This document shows, piece after piece, positions 1 through 13,784 of a DNA stretch of 64,000 nucleotides; position 1 is the first letter of the stretch; each line of letters starts with the position of its first letter. The stretch spans positions 1,821,998 to 1,885,997 of the forward strand of contig NW_025813938.1 in the NCBI RefSeq assembly GCF_021917145.1. The letters are read 5' to 3'. Below the pieces are notes generated by a model. The model searched no databases. It worked only from the letters and a program-made list of their open reading frames with translations, and was not told the origin of the DNA. This stretch comes from Hypomesus transpacificus (Eukaryota; Chordata; Actinopteri; Osmeriformes; Osmeridae). Made by a program: the position numbers and the translations under genes.

Positions 1-434
1 AGGAGGAGGAGAGAGGGGGATGAAGGGCCGGGGGTGCTGGGAGCAAGGGCCGGTTCCCTCCTTCTGTGCCTCGGGGTGTCTGGGGAAGGGGAGGCAGGCT
101 GCATGCGGCTCCAGGGCGGCCGCGGAGCCCCGCACCCCCAGCCCTCTGTACGGCACCGCCCGCAGGAAGCCCTCCTCATCCTGCCATCTCCTCCACCTCG
201 TATGCCTGAGAGGTACACATCCCTTCATCTCTCTAGCTCTCTCTCTTTCCTTCTTTCTTTCATTCTTTCTTTCTTTCTTCTTCTCCGTGTGGATGCCTTA
301 CTGCAGAGACTGTTGCTGTGAGCCTCTCCCCTTCTGTGTTCTCTCTCTCGCTCTCTCTCTTTCGCTCTCTCCTTCTCTCTCGCTCTCTCTCGCTCTCGCT
401 CTCTCTCTCGCTCTCTCTCTCGCTCTCTCTCTCG

Positions 435-467
<33 letters not shown>

Positions 468-1207
468 CTCACTCTCTCCCTGCTTTCAGCATATGTCATT
501 AGCATAAAGACGTCATGATGCAACAAGCTGTGTTGGTAGGTTGATGTTTACCTGCCATGTTCAGGAGAGAGTAAACAGAGTAGATTGGACCAGTAGTGTG
601 CATACGTTCATGACATTTGGTGTTAGTGTCCTATAAGGAGACATTCCCGGGCCTGTGGTTCCCAGGGCCCTAGTGCCCCTCTAAACATAGTCATACAGAT
701 GACATTAGAAGACATGATGCACTGCTTTGAAGGACAGGCCCACTGTGATTGTTTCCATATCTATTAATAGATGTTTATTCATGTGTTATTTGATTGACAG
801 GGGAGATTTGGAGGAAAATGCAGTGTTAATCTGTGGAACATGATCCGACGTCTGTGGTAGAACGTTCTAGTGGTGACTGAGTTGGTTATTTAAAGCTACG
901 CTGGGTTGGTGGTGCTTTTCCTGTTGTCTGTGGGAATATATATTCTTGCGTTTCAGCAGCACCAAACACAATTTCTCTTTCGCTTTCGCTCCATCCCTCT
1001 GTCTCTCTCTCGCCCTCCCTCCCACATCTCTCCCTCCCTCCCACATCTCTCCCTCCCTCCCACATCTCTCCCTCCCTCCCTCCCACATCTCTCCCTCCCT
1101 CCCACATCTCTCCCTCCCTCCCACATCTCTCCCTCCCTCCTCAGTCGTTGGCAGGCAGGGTGAAACCTCAGCAGGACAGCTGGGCTATCCTGCCCTGGGC
1201 TTTCAGG

Positions 1208-1255
<48 letters not shown>

Positions 1256-1980
1256 CACTCTGCCTTTTCTTTCTGCTGCACTACATTCATTCTCAGATGG
1301 AAGCCAGGCTGTCTCACACACACCCACAAAAGAAAGACTCGTTCACAAACGAACAAACTCACACACTTACTTTCTTAATCACTCTCACTCACACACACAC
1401 ACACACACTCCAACAGTGCAGTGAATGTGAAGGTGGTGTGAATGTCAATCTGAAGACATTTTAACTTGTCAACCAATGTTCCTATTTCAGGTTTAGCATT
1501 AGCATAGGTCTGTTAAATCCATCCACATCGCTTGACCTGGATCGCAGCGTGAGGAAGAATCTGTTCTGTGTCCTTGACCTGCTTTCCACCAATCACAGCT
1601 AGGCCTGTCTCCCTTCATCCTGCTGGAACACACACACACCTTACTCTGTCCCAAAAGATCAGGTTTCTGATGAATAATCCCAGATTAAAGGAGGGAAGAA
1701 AGAAGATGGAGGGAGAGGGAGAGGGGGAGAGAGAGAGGGAGAAGGGGAGAGAGGGAGAGAGGCTGTGATGGCTTCACTCGTCCCAGCTGGTCCTTCCCCC
1801 ATAACTAAACTGTCCTTGGAGAGAGGGCACTGGTCCACCAGCTCCAAACATACCCTGCAGTGTGTGTGTGGGTGTGTGCGTGTGTGTGTGTGTGTAGCTG
1901 CAGTTCCTGTGTCTGTGGAGCAAAGGCAAGTGTGATGTTGTTCCGGTACAGGATGCAGAGACTAGGAGCCAGCTAGTCCT

Positions 1981-2440
1981 GCAGTCACCCTTCAGTCACC
2001 CTTCAGTCACCCTACCGTCACCCTGCAGTCACCCTGCAGTCACCCTTCAGTCACCCTGCAGTCACCCTGCAGTCACCCTGCTGTCACCCTTCAGTCACCC
2101 TTCAGTCACCCTTCAGTCACCCTTCAGTCACCCTGCAGTCACCCTTCAGTCACCCTTCAGTCACCCTGCAGTCACCCTGCAGTCACCCTGCTGTCACCCT
2201 GCTGTCACCCTGCTGTCACCCTGCAGTCACCCTGCCTTCACCCTTCAGTCACCCTTCAGTCACCCTTCAGTCACCCTGCCTTCACCCTTCAGTCACCTTG
2301 CAGTCACCCTTCAGTCACCCTGCAGTCACCCTGCAGTCACCCTTCAGTCACCCTGCTGTCACCCTTCAGTCACCCTGCTGTCACCCTTCAGTCACCCTGC
2401 AGCCACCCTTCAGTCACCCTGCCGTCACCCTGCCGTCAGC
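1981..2440. repeat. 11-bp minisatellite in osbp2 intron
   Basis: About 40 tandem copies of an 11-bp unit (cagtcaccctt, with g/t and cag/ctg/ccg variants). It lies in intronic DNA and carries no gene. Confidence 0.9.
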
Positions 2441-3899
2441 ACATACACACAAACAAACAGGTTGAGGTAGCCTACACGTGACCGGCTATTTTGAAGTGGC
2501 GTTGTGATCTTATTGGCAGAATGAGGATGAATAATTAGAGCAGCGCTACAGACTGAACCTGTTCTATTTAGCTTCATCTGTGTTCCTGCAGCAGATGTAC
2601 ATAGCTCTAGAATCTAGACCTAGATCTAGACCTACATGGAGCTCGATTAACATGGGTCTAGGTTTACAGACTAGGTTTATCAGTCTAAATCTACGGGGAG
2701 CTAGATCTACACAGGTCTAAAGTGGTGCGCTGGGATATTAATACTCGACGAAATGCCTTGAATATGCTCCCCCCACCCTCACTTCCAACACACAGAACCT
2801 TTCACACACACAAACACACACACACACACACTACACAAACATTCCTGTGCTGTACTGCTCCGAGGGTTAAGGGTCAGTCATGCTTTACCAATTGTATAAC
2901 CGTTAGCCAATTAACCCCCCCGGGCCTCACACACACACTCACACACACACACTTCCTCCTGAGCCTGGGTGAGCCTACAGCAGTTAGAGACACCAGCTCT
3001 GGCCTGATTCATCTCCCAGTGTGTGGGCTAGTCATGGGGAAAGATCATCCTCTGCTCATGTCTGTCTTCAATCTCTGACTGGGCTTGTGTGTTTGCTCTC
3101 GTCTTCCGGATGCAACCAGCGGGAGTGTCTGGCCAGGTCTGCTGTCTCAGGTCTGCTGTCTCAGGGCTGCTGTCTCAGGGCTGCTGTCTCAGGTCTGAGG
3201 GTACATGGAGGGGCAGAGCTGCAGAGTGGGGGGTGAGAGAAACCTCCTCCATCCTCCTTCAGGATCTCTTCACCTTTCCTCCCTCCTTTCTTCCCTTCCT
3301 CACTCCTTTCTTCCCTTGCTTCCTCACTCCTTCCTTCCTTCCTTGTCTCCTCCCTCAGGGTTATCTTCCCTTTCTAATCAGAAGACTTGCCACCAGTTTA
3401 ATATTTAATGACGAGCTGTTTGGTGAGTGATGAGAGGCTTTGCTGTCTGTGTGTGTGTCTGTGTGTGTGTCTGTGTGTCTGTGTGTGTGTGTGTCTGTGT
3501 CTCACAGCAGAGAGTGCTGAATGTCGACTGTCTCTTGAGCGTCATTTCATTCCTCTGCTGTCCCGCGCTCGTGTCACCACAGCCAATCGCCGTTTCAGTT
3601 TCTTTCTGCTGTGGAAGATCTGATCGGCTGATTGGTCGGTTAGTGTGTCAGTGTGACGAATCAGCTAGCGGTAGCAGACAGCAGACTGACCCTGGGGTCC
3701 AATCCTTGTGACCACACCGAGGCGCATTCTCTGCTCACAAACAAAGATGGCGCCAACGAGGGCGACTGTACGTTAACGGTGTCCTCTTCATGTTGATGTT
3801 GGGGACATGTCATCTCCCAGACCTCTGCTCCTGTGCTTGTGACAGTAGTCTGGAACAGGTCGTGTGACCATGTTGGTTGGAGGTTACAGGTCTCTGGCT

Positions 3900-4430
3900 G
3901 GGCTAGCTAGCTCTGCTGTGTACAGGATAACTGTGATAGCTTTGATAACGCAGTGTACAGGATAACTGTGATAGCTTTGATAACGCAGTGTACAGGATAA
4001 CTCTACAGTATAGCTGTGATAACTCTGCTGTGTACAGGACAACTGTGATAGCTTTGATAACGCAGTGTACAGGATAACTTTACAGTATAGCTGTGATAAC
4101 TCTGCAGTGTACAGGATAACTCTACAGCATAGCTTTGATAACACAGTGTACAGGATAACGCTACAGTATAGCTGTGATAACTCTGCTGTGTACAGGATAA
4201 CTGTGATAGCTTTGATACAGGATAACTACAGTATAGCTGTGATAACTCTGCAGTGTACGGGATAACTCTACAGCATAGCTGTGATAACTGCAGTGTACAG
4301 GATAACTACAGTATAGCTGTGATAACCCTGCTGTGTACAGGATAACTACAGTATAGCTGTGATAACTCTGCTGTGTACAGGGTAACTCTACAGCATAGCT
4401 GTGATAACTGTGTACTCTCATAGCTCTGTG
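3900..4430. repeat. Complex minisatellite, about 40-bp units
   Basis: Tandem units are built from the blocks tgtacaggataact, acagtatagctgtgataac and ctctgctg, with several unit lengths mixed. The array is intronic. The open frames seen on both strands here are by-products of the repeat. Confidence 0.85.
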
Positions 4431-5739
4431 TGAACAGTATAACCCCCGCCCCACCCCCCCTACCCCCCCGGCCCTAAGAACAGGAGGCCCAGTGTTTGGG
4501 TTGTTGATGTCCTAACTCACTTCACTAAGTATGTCACATGTGTTCCCTTTTGCCCCAGTGAAGTGCCTCAGATTGTTCCTGTGTGATGTGTAGAAAACAC
4601 ACACACTGTGCCCTTTATCCTACAGATTGCCTATCGTTTTCTTTCCTCAGTCATGTGTGCTGTAGATGTGTGTGTTGACTCAGGTCCAGTTTGTTGATGG
4701 GCGAAGTTGCTGTGTGTCTAGATCACACTCAGTCTGATCTTGAACATGGAGGTCAGTGAGCTGGAGAACCCTTTACGTCTCCAGGGGTTAGCCCTGAGTG
4801 AGGCTGGATCAGTTCCTGAGCTATGACCTGTGGTGTATATCTGTCCCAGAGCACGTGTGTGTGTGTTCAGACGCTGACACAGTGTTCTGGTGAGTTCCGT
4901 ATGACCCTGAGTAGCCCCTGTCCTCGTCACAGCAGAAGGGGTCTTACAGAAGGCCGGGCTGAACTCCCTGACTCGGCTCAAACACGTTTCTTCTGCTTCT
5001 GTGGAGTTTCGCCTGCATCTTCTCCAGAGAGGAACCGTTTAGTGTGTGTGTCTGTGTGTGTGTGTGCATGTGTCTGCGTGTGTGTGTATGTGTGTGTCTG
5101 TGTGCGTGTGTGTCTGTGTGTGTGTGTGTGCGTGTGTGTCTGTGTGTGCGTGTGTGTCTGTGTGTGTGTGTGTACGTGTGTGTCTGTGTGTGTGTGTGTG
5201 TTTGTGAGAGAGAAGAATCAGGCTGTAAAATCTAGCCGCAGAGCAGAGTGCTTATTAAAACACATTTAGGCTAATCAGTGAAGTAATTACAATATTGTGT
5301 GTTTTTATGGTGTCACTGTGTTTACATCCACTCAGTGGCTGATTGCCTGTGTGCCTGGGTGTTCACTCATGTCGGCGTGTGTGTGTGTGAACATCTTGAT
5401 GATGTTCCCTGTGGTGCAGGGTTCAGCACACAGCTTCCTGCATGTGTGCCCAGGTCGTCTCCCAGCTCGCTCTCCCAGCTCGCTCTCCCAGCTCGCTCTC
5501 CTCTGAAGTGAGTTTCCAGTGAACGGGGGAGGGGCCAGTGTGTGTCAGAGGGTCTTGGTATGTTAAGGTGGTTATTGATCGCCACGGTAACTAAGGAACG
5601 CAGGCTTCACCTTCAGAGGAATCGATGGAGGTGAGATGAACGAGGCTGGAAGCTCCTGCTAGGCACGTGTCTCACTAACATTCAGAAGATCCCTCACAGT
5701 CATCGCTTACCTCTCTCTGTCTTTACCTTTCTCATCCCC

Positions 5740-5740
5740 C

Positions 5741-5827
<87 letters not shown>

Positions 5828-5960
5828 TCTCTCTCTCACACTCTCTCTCTCTCTCACACTCTCTCTCTCTCTCTCTCACACTCTCTCTCTCTCTCTCTCT
5901 CTCTCACACTCTCTCTCTCTCACATTCTCTCTCTCTCTCTCACATTCTCTCTCTCTCCTT
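5740..5960. repeat. CT microsatellite with CACA interruptions
   Basis: A long (CT)n tract is interrupted by regularly spaced cacactct blocks. It sits about 130 bases upstream of an osbp2 splice acceptor. Confidence 0.9.
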
Positions 5961-6093
5961 CGTTCTTTACCTCACTCTCCCTTTGTGTCTCTGTTTCCCT
6001 CTCTTTCTCCCTCTCTTCATATCTCTGTCCCTCTGCCTGAGTAACACTTCTTTCCTCTCCTCTTCATCCCCCCCTCCCCCCCCCCTCCTGCAG

Positions 6094-9000
6094 ATGACTC
6101 TGGGGAGGAGGAGCCCACGTCGCAGTCAGAGCGGAGCGACATCCACGGGACCCTGAAGACGCTGCTCAGCAAGCTGGACGATCTGAGCACGTGCAACGAC
6201 CTGATCGCCAAGCACGGTGCGGCGCTGCAGCGCTCGCTCAGCGAGCTCGAGGGGCTCCGGGTGCCTCCTGACGGGGGGGAGAAGGTGAAGGCCGTCAACG
6301 AGAGAGCCACCCTCTTCCGTATCACCTCCAATGCTATGATCAACGTGAGTGAAGGGGGGGGAGGGAGGGATGGGGGTGGTGATTGGGGGTAGGAGGGGGT
6401 GAGGGATCGGGGGGGGGTCTTCAGAGATGAGGACAGGGTGGTGTCAGGGGACGAGGAGCGTTCAGGTGGAGGGTGACGTTGGTCTGTGCGCCGTTCCACC
6501 TCTCCTGAGAGGGCATGCTGGGAACTCTTCCAGTGGTGGGTGATGGACTGTGTGGTGAAAACAGAACTTCCTAGGTAGCTGCAGTGCCGTTTCCCTCAGA
6601 CTTTATGGAAGACTTTGTGGCTGGAAACAAGGCAGATTAGTCTGCACTTTTACAACTGATTGTACTCTTGTTCCTTAAAAGCATGACTTGCTCCGTTTTT
6701 GCAATGCAGTCCTTTCCTGTGGTGATTAATAGGGGGAGGAAAAGAGAGCTTACTGGACAGGCAATAAAGCGGGTCCTTGAGGAAGGCCCGTCTCATTAAA
6801 ACACCATCGCATCGGGCTGGAGGAGAGGAGGAGTGAGGATGGAGGAGGAGGAGGAGGGGGGGGGGGGGGGGGGATTTTAAGATTCCCTGTAGTAAGGCTG
6901 GTTTTGTGAATGGTTCTGCTGAAACCAGTGGACCTGGAGAGAGTGTGTGTGTGTGTGTGTGTGTGTGCGCAACAACACAAGTGAACAGTAAGTGTATCCT
7001 GCATGCTAGTGAGCCGAGAGAGCCCCTGTTAGGAATGCCCCCCCCCCCGGCTCAGACCGTGACCCTGCACTAAAGCACACCAGCCCCTCACACTCGACAC
7101 CAGCAGCTGCTGACCCAGGAGATGGTGTGAGTGTCAAAGCGCTCGCTCTTCCTCCGCCGGCCTGTTCCCTCTCTCCCCGGGTCAGACGTGACACTCCGTC
7201 ACAGGAAGTCACAAGCCGTCTGTCTCCATAGGAACAGCTCAGCAGAAAAGGAAGAAAAGTGGAAGTTTGGTGTTTTTCAAGCTGTAGTTTCACTGGGCTT
7301 TAGAGGAAGCGAGCCCCTCTGACTCACAGGCTGATTGAAACGTGAGTCTGAACTCCCAGCGTTTAGGACCCACTTCATGCTCGACCGCTCAAGGTAAGAT
7401 AATGTGCTTCTGCTGTGCCAGAACTCAACTAGGGTTTACTGTCATGTGAGATGGCTGGTGTAGAGAGACTGTGAGCAGGTTTATTGGATAGGAGTGTGTG
7501 TGTGAGTGTGTGTGTGAGGGTGTGTGATGGGGACTCGACACATTGCCAGCGTTGCAGGGTTGTCTTGTTGATGTGTTCAGCCGTGTAAGAGAGATGACAC
7601 CGTGCTCCTGCTTACATCACGGCTCTGTGGCCCGCTCATGCCTGCCCGCTGTACACGCGTGTGTGTTCCCTCGCTCATGCCTGCCCACTGTGCACGCGTG
7701 TGTGTGTTCCTTCGCTCATGCCTGCCCGCTGTACACGCGTGTGTGTGTGTTCCCTTGCTCATGCCTGCCCGCTCGGTACACGCGTGTGTGTTCCCTCGCT
7801 CATGCCTGCCCGCTGTACACGCGTGTGTGTGTTCCTTCGCTCATGCCTGCCCGCTGTACACGCGTGTGTGTGTTCCCTTGCTCATGCCTGCCCGCTGTAC
7901 ACGCGTGTGTGTGTTCCGCCAGGCGTGTCGGGACTTCCTGGACCTAGCGGAGACCCACAGCGTCAGATGGCAGCGTGCGCTCCAGTATGAGCGAGAGCAG
8001 AGAAGCCGTCTGGAAGAGACCATCGAGCAGCTAGCCAAGCAGCACAACAGCCTGGAGAGAGCCTGGAGAGAAGCCCCGCCCACAGCCAGCGCTCCAGCCC
8101 CAGACCAGGGTGAGCCTAGCTGCCCTCGCACCCCTCCCCCCTCCCTCCACCCCTCCTCTCTGTCTCTCCACCTCTCCTCCCTGTCTCTCCACCTCTCCTC
8201 CCTGTCTCTCCACCTCTCCTCCCTGTCTCTCCACCTCTCCTCCCTGTCTCTCCACCTCTCCTCCCTGTCTCTCCACCTCTCCTCTCTGTCTCTCTACCTC
8301 CCCTCCCTGTCTCTCTACCTCTCCTCCCTGTCTCTCCACCTCTCCTCCCTGTCTCTCTACCTCCCCTCCCTGTCTCTCTACCTCTCCTCTCTGTCTCTCC
8401 ACCTCTCCTCCCTGTCTCTCCACCTCTCCTCCCTGTCTCTCCACCTCTCCTCTCTGTCTCTCCACCTCTCCTCCCTGTCTCTCCACCTCTCCTCCCTGTC
8501 TCACCACCTCTCCTCCCTGTCTCTCCACCTCTCCTCCCTGTCTCTCCACCTCTCCTCTCTGTCTCTTTACCTCCCCTCCCTGTCTCTCTACCTCTCCTCC
8601 CTGTCTCTCCACCTCTCCTCCCTGTCTCTCCACCTCTCCTCCCTGTCTCTCCACCTCCCCTCCCTTTCTCTCCACCTCTCCTCCCTGTCTCTCCACCTCT
8701 CCTCTCTGTCTCTCTACCTCTCCTCCCTGTCTCTCCACCTCTCCTCCCTGTCTCTCCACCTCTCCTCTCTGTCTCTCTACCTCCCCTCCCTGTCTCTCTA
8801 CCTCTCCTCCCTGTCTCTCCACCTCTCCTCCCTGTCTCTCCACCTCTCCTCCCTGTCTCTCCACCTCTCCTCCCTGTCTCTCCACCTCTCCTCTCTGTCT
8901 CTCCACCTCTCCTCCCTGTCTCTCCACCTCTCCTCCCTGTCTCTCCACCTCTCCTCCCTGTCTCTCCACCTCTCCTCCCTGTCTCTCTACCTCTCCTCCC

Positions 9001-9631
9001 TGTCTCTCTACCTCTCCTCCCTGTCTCTCCACCTCTCCTCCCTGTCTCTCCACCTCTCCTCTCTGTCTCTCCACCTCTCCTCCCTGTCTCTCCACCTCTC
9101 CTCCCTGTCTCACCACCTCTCCTCCCTGTCTCTCTACCTCTCCTCCCTGTCTCTCTACCTCTCCTCCCTGTCTCTCCACCTCTCCTCCCTGTCTCTCTAC
9201 CTCTCCTCATACGTGTGTGTGTGTCTCCAGGAGGGGGTAACAGGCTGCAGGAAGGCGAGGCGAGTGATGAAGATGAGGATACGGAGTTCTTCGACGCCAT
9301 GGAGGACTCCCCCGCTTTCATCACCGTAACCGCTAGCGACAGCGCGCAGCGCAGGTCAGCCAATCACAGCCCAAAGACTCACACCCTCCCTCCCTCCCCC
9401 TCCTCCTCCCCCTAGCGACATGAGAATGAGCTTCTAACAAGTTCCATCCTGAATGTGGGTGGGTCCTAGTGGGAGTCCTCTAGGTTAATGACAGAGGGGC
9501 TAGGTGTTGGTGTAAACCAGGCTTGTTTACTTGTTTAACCAGCAGCTGCTGTATCTCTCACTCTGTGACTCACACCTTCCCCCAGAAACACCAGACACCT
9601 GCAGCAGGGAGCACGTTAGCTCCCTCGCTCT

Positions 9632-9666
<35 letters not shown>

Positions 9667-12600
9667 TGAGTCGTGACGGGTATGATGGAGCTATCATGTG
9701 TGTGTGTGTTATAATAACGGTGCTGTGTCTTCCAGGCGATCGCAGACCAGCCAGAGTGGAGCCGGTGGAGGACAAGACTGGAACCAGGACGGCCATGTAA
9801 GTGGCACTCGGACCGTACGCCATGTTTGTAGTTCTTCCAGGGTGGAGCTTGTAGGCTCCTTCAGTTGACATCCTACTTCAGCTGCCGTGTCGAGCAGAAC
9901 TCCTGTCAGGAGGATCCCACGAATGTCAGCCTGGAGTGTTCTCTCACACACACACACACACAGACACACACACACAGACACACACACACAGACACACACA
10001 CACAGACACACACACACACACAGACACACACACACACACAGACACACACACACAGACACACACACACAGACACACACACATATGCCTGCCGTCCTTGTTC
10101 CCCGGGTAGTGCTGGAGATGCACAGCTGCTGTCTCTCGCTGTCATTCTTCTGGATCTTAATTACCAGTCAGACATCTGTTCCATCCTCCATGTCCTCCTC
10201 TCCTGTTCCCTCTCTCTCTTTCCCTCCCTCCTCTCTTCTTCTTCCTCCCCTCTCTTCCCTCTCCCCTCCCTCCTCTCTTCTTCTTCCTTCCCTCTCCCCT
10301 CCCTCCCTCCCTCTCTTCTTCTTCCTCCCCTCTTCCCTCTCCTCTATCTCTCTCTCTCGCTCTGCCCCCTCACTGTGACTCATCGAGTCCCTGTCACAGT
10401 CTGTCCAGGAAGTCTAGACTCATCCGCCCCCACGGTACGATCCGTGGCCTGAGTTTAGCGGTGTCTCTGGGTCTGTCAGGTGTCGCCGAGCTGCAACAGC
10501 CTATCAGGGAAGGAGCTGCAGCCAGGCAGGAAGAGGCGGAGCCACATCCCAGACAAGCCCAACTACTCACTCAACCTTTGGAGCATCATGAAGAACTGCA
10601 TCGGCAAGGAGCTGTCCAAGATCCCCATGCCTGTGAGTGAGGGTGTGTGTGAGAGAGAGAGTGAGGGTGTGTGAGGGTGTGTGTGTGAGAGAGAGGGAGT
10701 GAGTGTGTGAGAGAGTGAGGGTGTGTGTGTGTGAGCTAAAACAGAAACACAGCCTCTGACCATCTGCACATGTGTGTGTGTCTCTCTGTGTGTCTCTGTG
10801 TGTTTCTCTGTGTGTGTGTGTGTGTGTGTATCCTCGCAGGTCAACTTCAACGAGCCCCTGTCCATGCTCCAGCGGCTGACGGAGGACCTGGAATACCACG
10901 AGCTGCTGGACCGGGCGGCTCGCTGCGACAGCCTGGAGCAGCTGTGTCTGGTAGCAGCCTTCTCCGTGTCGTCCTACTCCACCACGCTGCACCGCACGGC
11001 CAAGCCCTTCAACCCTCTGCTGGGGGAGACCTACGAGCTGGACCGCCTGGAGGACCACGGCTACCGCTCGCTGTGTGAGCAGGTACACACACCTAGACAC
11101 ACGCACACACAAGTCTGCTTTATGGCCTTATGGAACAGTCCAACAGTGTGTGTAACCCTTACCTCCTACACACACACACCCCAGGTAAGCCATCACCCTC
11201 CAGCTGCAGCTCATCATGTGATTTCCCAGCGAGGCTGGACCCTGTGGCAGGAAATCACCATCGCTAGCAAGTTCCGCGGAAAATACCTCTCCATAATGCC
11301 TCTGGGTGAGACACACACACACACACACACACAGGACACACACACAGGACACACACACACAGGACACACCCCCACAGACATACACACGTCTCATGCCTCA
11401 CATCTAAATCCTCGGTTGTGTTTGTCCCCTCCGGCTCGCCGTCCAGGAGCAATCCACCTGCAGTTCCACTCCAGTGGGAACCACTACGTGTGGAGGAAGG
11501 TCACCTCCACAGTGCACAACATCATCGTGGGCAAGCTGTGGATAGACCAGGTCTGTCCTCCTCCGCTCCCCATCTCCCCTCCTCCCTTCCTCCGCTCCCC
11601 TCCTCCCTTCCTCCGCTCCCCATCTCTCCTCCTCCTCTCCTCCCTTCCTCCACTCCTCTCCTCCCTTCCTCCACTCCTCTCCTCCCTTCCTCCGCTCCCC
11701 ATCTGTCCTCCTCCCCTCCTCCCCATCTCCCCTCCCCATCTTTCCTCCTCCCCTCCCCCCCTCCCCATCTCCCCTCCTCCCCATCTCCCCTCCTCCCCAT
11801 ACTAGCAGTGTGTTTACCAGTGTGTGTGTTTGCTCAGCTAGCTGTGTTTCAGCCCAGAACAGAGACTCATAAAGCAGCAGTGCTCCCCAGAGATGGATCT
11901 ATAATGAATCCCCCAAATCATGAGCCTCCTCTCTTAGACATGACCCAGTTCCAGCCTGTCTACCTGCCATTGGCATGGAGGACTTTTTTTTAGGTTTCCT
12001 TTACCTTCTCTTGTCTTTCTAACCCCCCTCTTACCCTCTCTCTCCCCCTGTACCCAATCTCCTCTTACTGGTGTGTGTCTCTCTCTTCCTCGCCCTCTCT
12101 CTCTCTTTTGTATTTTCCGAAACAGTCCGGGGATATTGAGATTGTCAACCACAGGACCAAGGAGACATGTCAGCTCAAGTTCTCCCCCTACAGCTACTTC
12201 TCCAGGGAAGTCCCACGCAAGGTGACTCTTCCTCCTCCTTCTGTTCCTGCTCCTCCTCTTTCCCCTTCCTCCCATCCCCTCCTCCTCTTCCTCACCTCCT
12301 TCCCCTCCCTCAGCCTATCTCGACCTCCCCGAAATACGACCTCTACGTCGCCTACCTCACCCAGCAGTCAGACGAGGTCCGGTCGCCCCCTGCTGGTGGT
12401 TTCTGGACGTCACAATCTGCACCCACCATCACCTCAGTTTGACTTTATCGTTCTCATGCCAAAAATAACCCTCATCTCCCTCCTCTCTCCTTCCTCTCCT
12501 TCCTCTCTGCCTCCTCTCGCTCCTCTCGCTCCTCTCTCCCTTCTCTCGCTCCTCTCTCTCTCCTCTCGCTCCTCTCTCCCTCCTCTCGCTCCTCTCTCCC

Positions 12601-13731
12601 TCCTCTCGCTCCTCTCTCCCTCCTCTCGCTCCTCTCTCCCTCCTCTCGCTCCTCTCTCCCTCCTCTCCCTCCTTTCTTCCTCCTCGTCTCCATCCTCGTC
12701 TCCCTCCTGTCTCCCTCCTCGTCTCCCTCCTCGTCTCCCCTCTCTCCCTTCTCTCTCCCTCCTCTCTCCCTCCTCTCCCCCCTCCTCTCTCGGCGTGCCG
12801 TTGCCCAGGTGACGGGGGTGGTGCTGGACGGCGGCGGCCAGGCCCAGTACGTGCTGTCTGGGACGTGGGACGACAAGATGGAGAGTGCCCGGGTGGTGCA
12901 GAGCTCCCGGGGGGGCGCAGGGGCGGAGGGCAAGCAGAAGACTGTGTACCAGACCCTCGGCCCCAAGCTGCTGTGGAAGAAGTACCCACTACCGTAAGAC
13001 CCCACAGCACCCTGTCTTACCTCACAGCACCCTGTCTTACACCACAGCACCCTGTCTTAGACCACAGCACCCTGTCTTACACCACAGCACCCTGTCTTAC
13101 ACCACAGCACCCTGTCTTACACCACAGCACCCTGTCTTACATCACAGCACCCTGTCTTACACCACAGCAACCTGTCTTACACCACAGCACACTGTCTTAC
13201 ATTACCCCCCTACCCTCTCCCTCCATCTCCCTCTACTCTCTCTCCCTGGCTTCCTCTACCCTCCCCCCTCCCCCTGGCTCCCTCCCCTCCCCCTGTTGTC
13301 AGGGACAACGCTGAGAACATGTACCACTTCTCGGCGCTGGCCCTCACCCTGAACGAGCCGGAGGAAGGGGTGGGGCTGACGGACAGCCGGCTGAGGCCGG
13401 ACCAGAGGCTGATGGAGGCCGGGTGCTGGGACGAGGCCAACGCCGAGAAACAGAGGCTGGAGGAGAGGCAGCGGGCGGTGAGGAGGAGGAGGGAGGCTGA
13501 GGCCTCCGACGCCCTGGACGATGGTGAGAGAGGGAAGGGGGGAAGGAGGGAGACAGGGAGGGAGAGAAGGGGAGAGAGAGGTACAAGGAGAGAGGAGAGA
13601 AAAGGAGAGAGAGGGGAAGGATGACAGGAAAGTACTTAGAGGTTGAACGGGAGAGGGAAAAAAAGCCAGTGAAACTAAGAGAGAGAGAAAGGAGGACTGG
13701 AAAAAGAGGAGATGTGATGAGACAGTGAGCG

Positions 13732-13784
<53 letters not shown>

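Larger units (their letters stand above)
1..6093 (+). other. Upstream intron of osbp2
   Basis: This stretch holds no exon I can support. The next feature downstream is an osbp2 exon that starts inside a codon, so this is most simply the preceding intron. It is filled with simple repeats: CT tracts near 230-480, 1200-1255 and 5740-5960, a TG tract near 5040-5205, a purine tract near 1690-1765, and two minisatellites at 1981-2440 and 3900-4430. The first 200 bases are GC-rich and could include an alternative exon, but nothing in them is recognisable. The pleckstrin-homology part of osbp2 must lie upstream of the window. Confidence 0.6.

Noticed and set aside
1-240. Possible first exon at the left edge
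   Set aside because: GC-rich but no recognisable osbp2 or other coding motif and no convincing splice sites.
7602-9363. Open frames of 575, 415, 382 and 376 codons on both strands
   Set aside because: They are translations of the 21-bp and 41-bp minisatellites, overlap each other on both strands and include the edges of genuine osbp2 exons.
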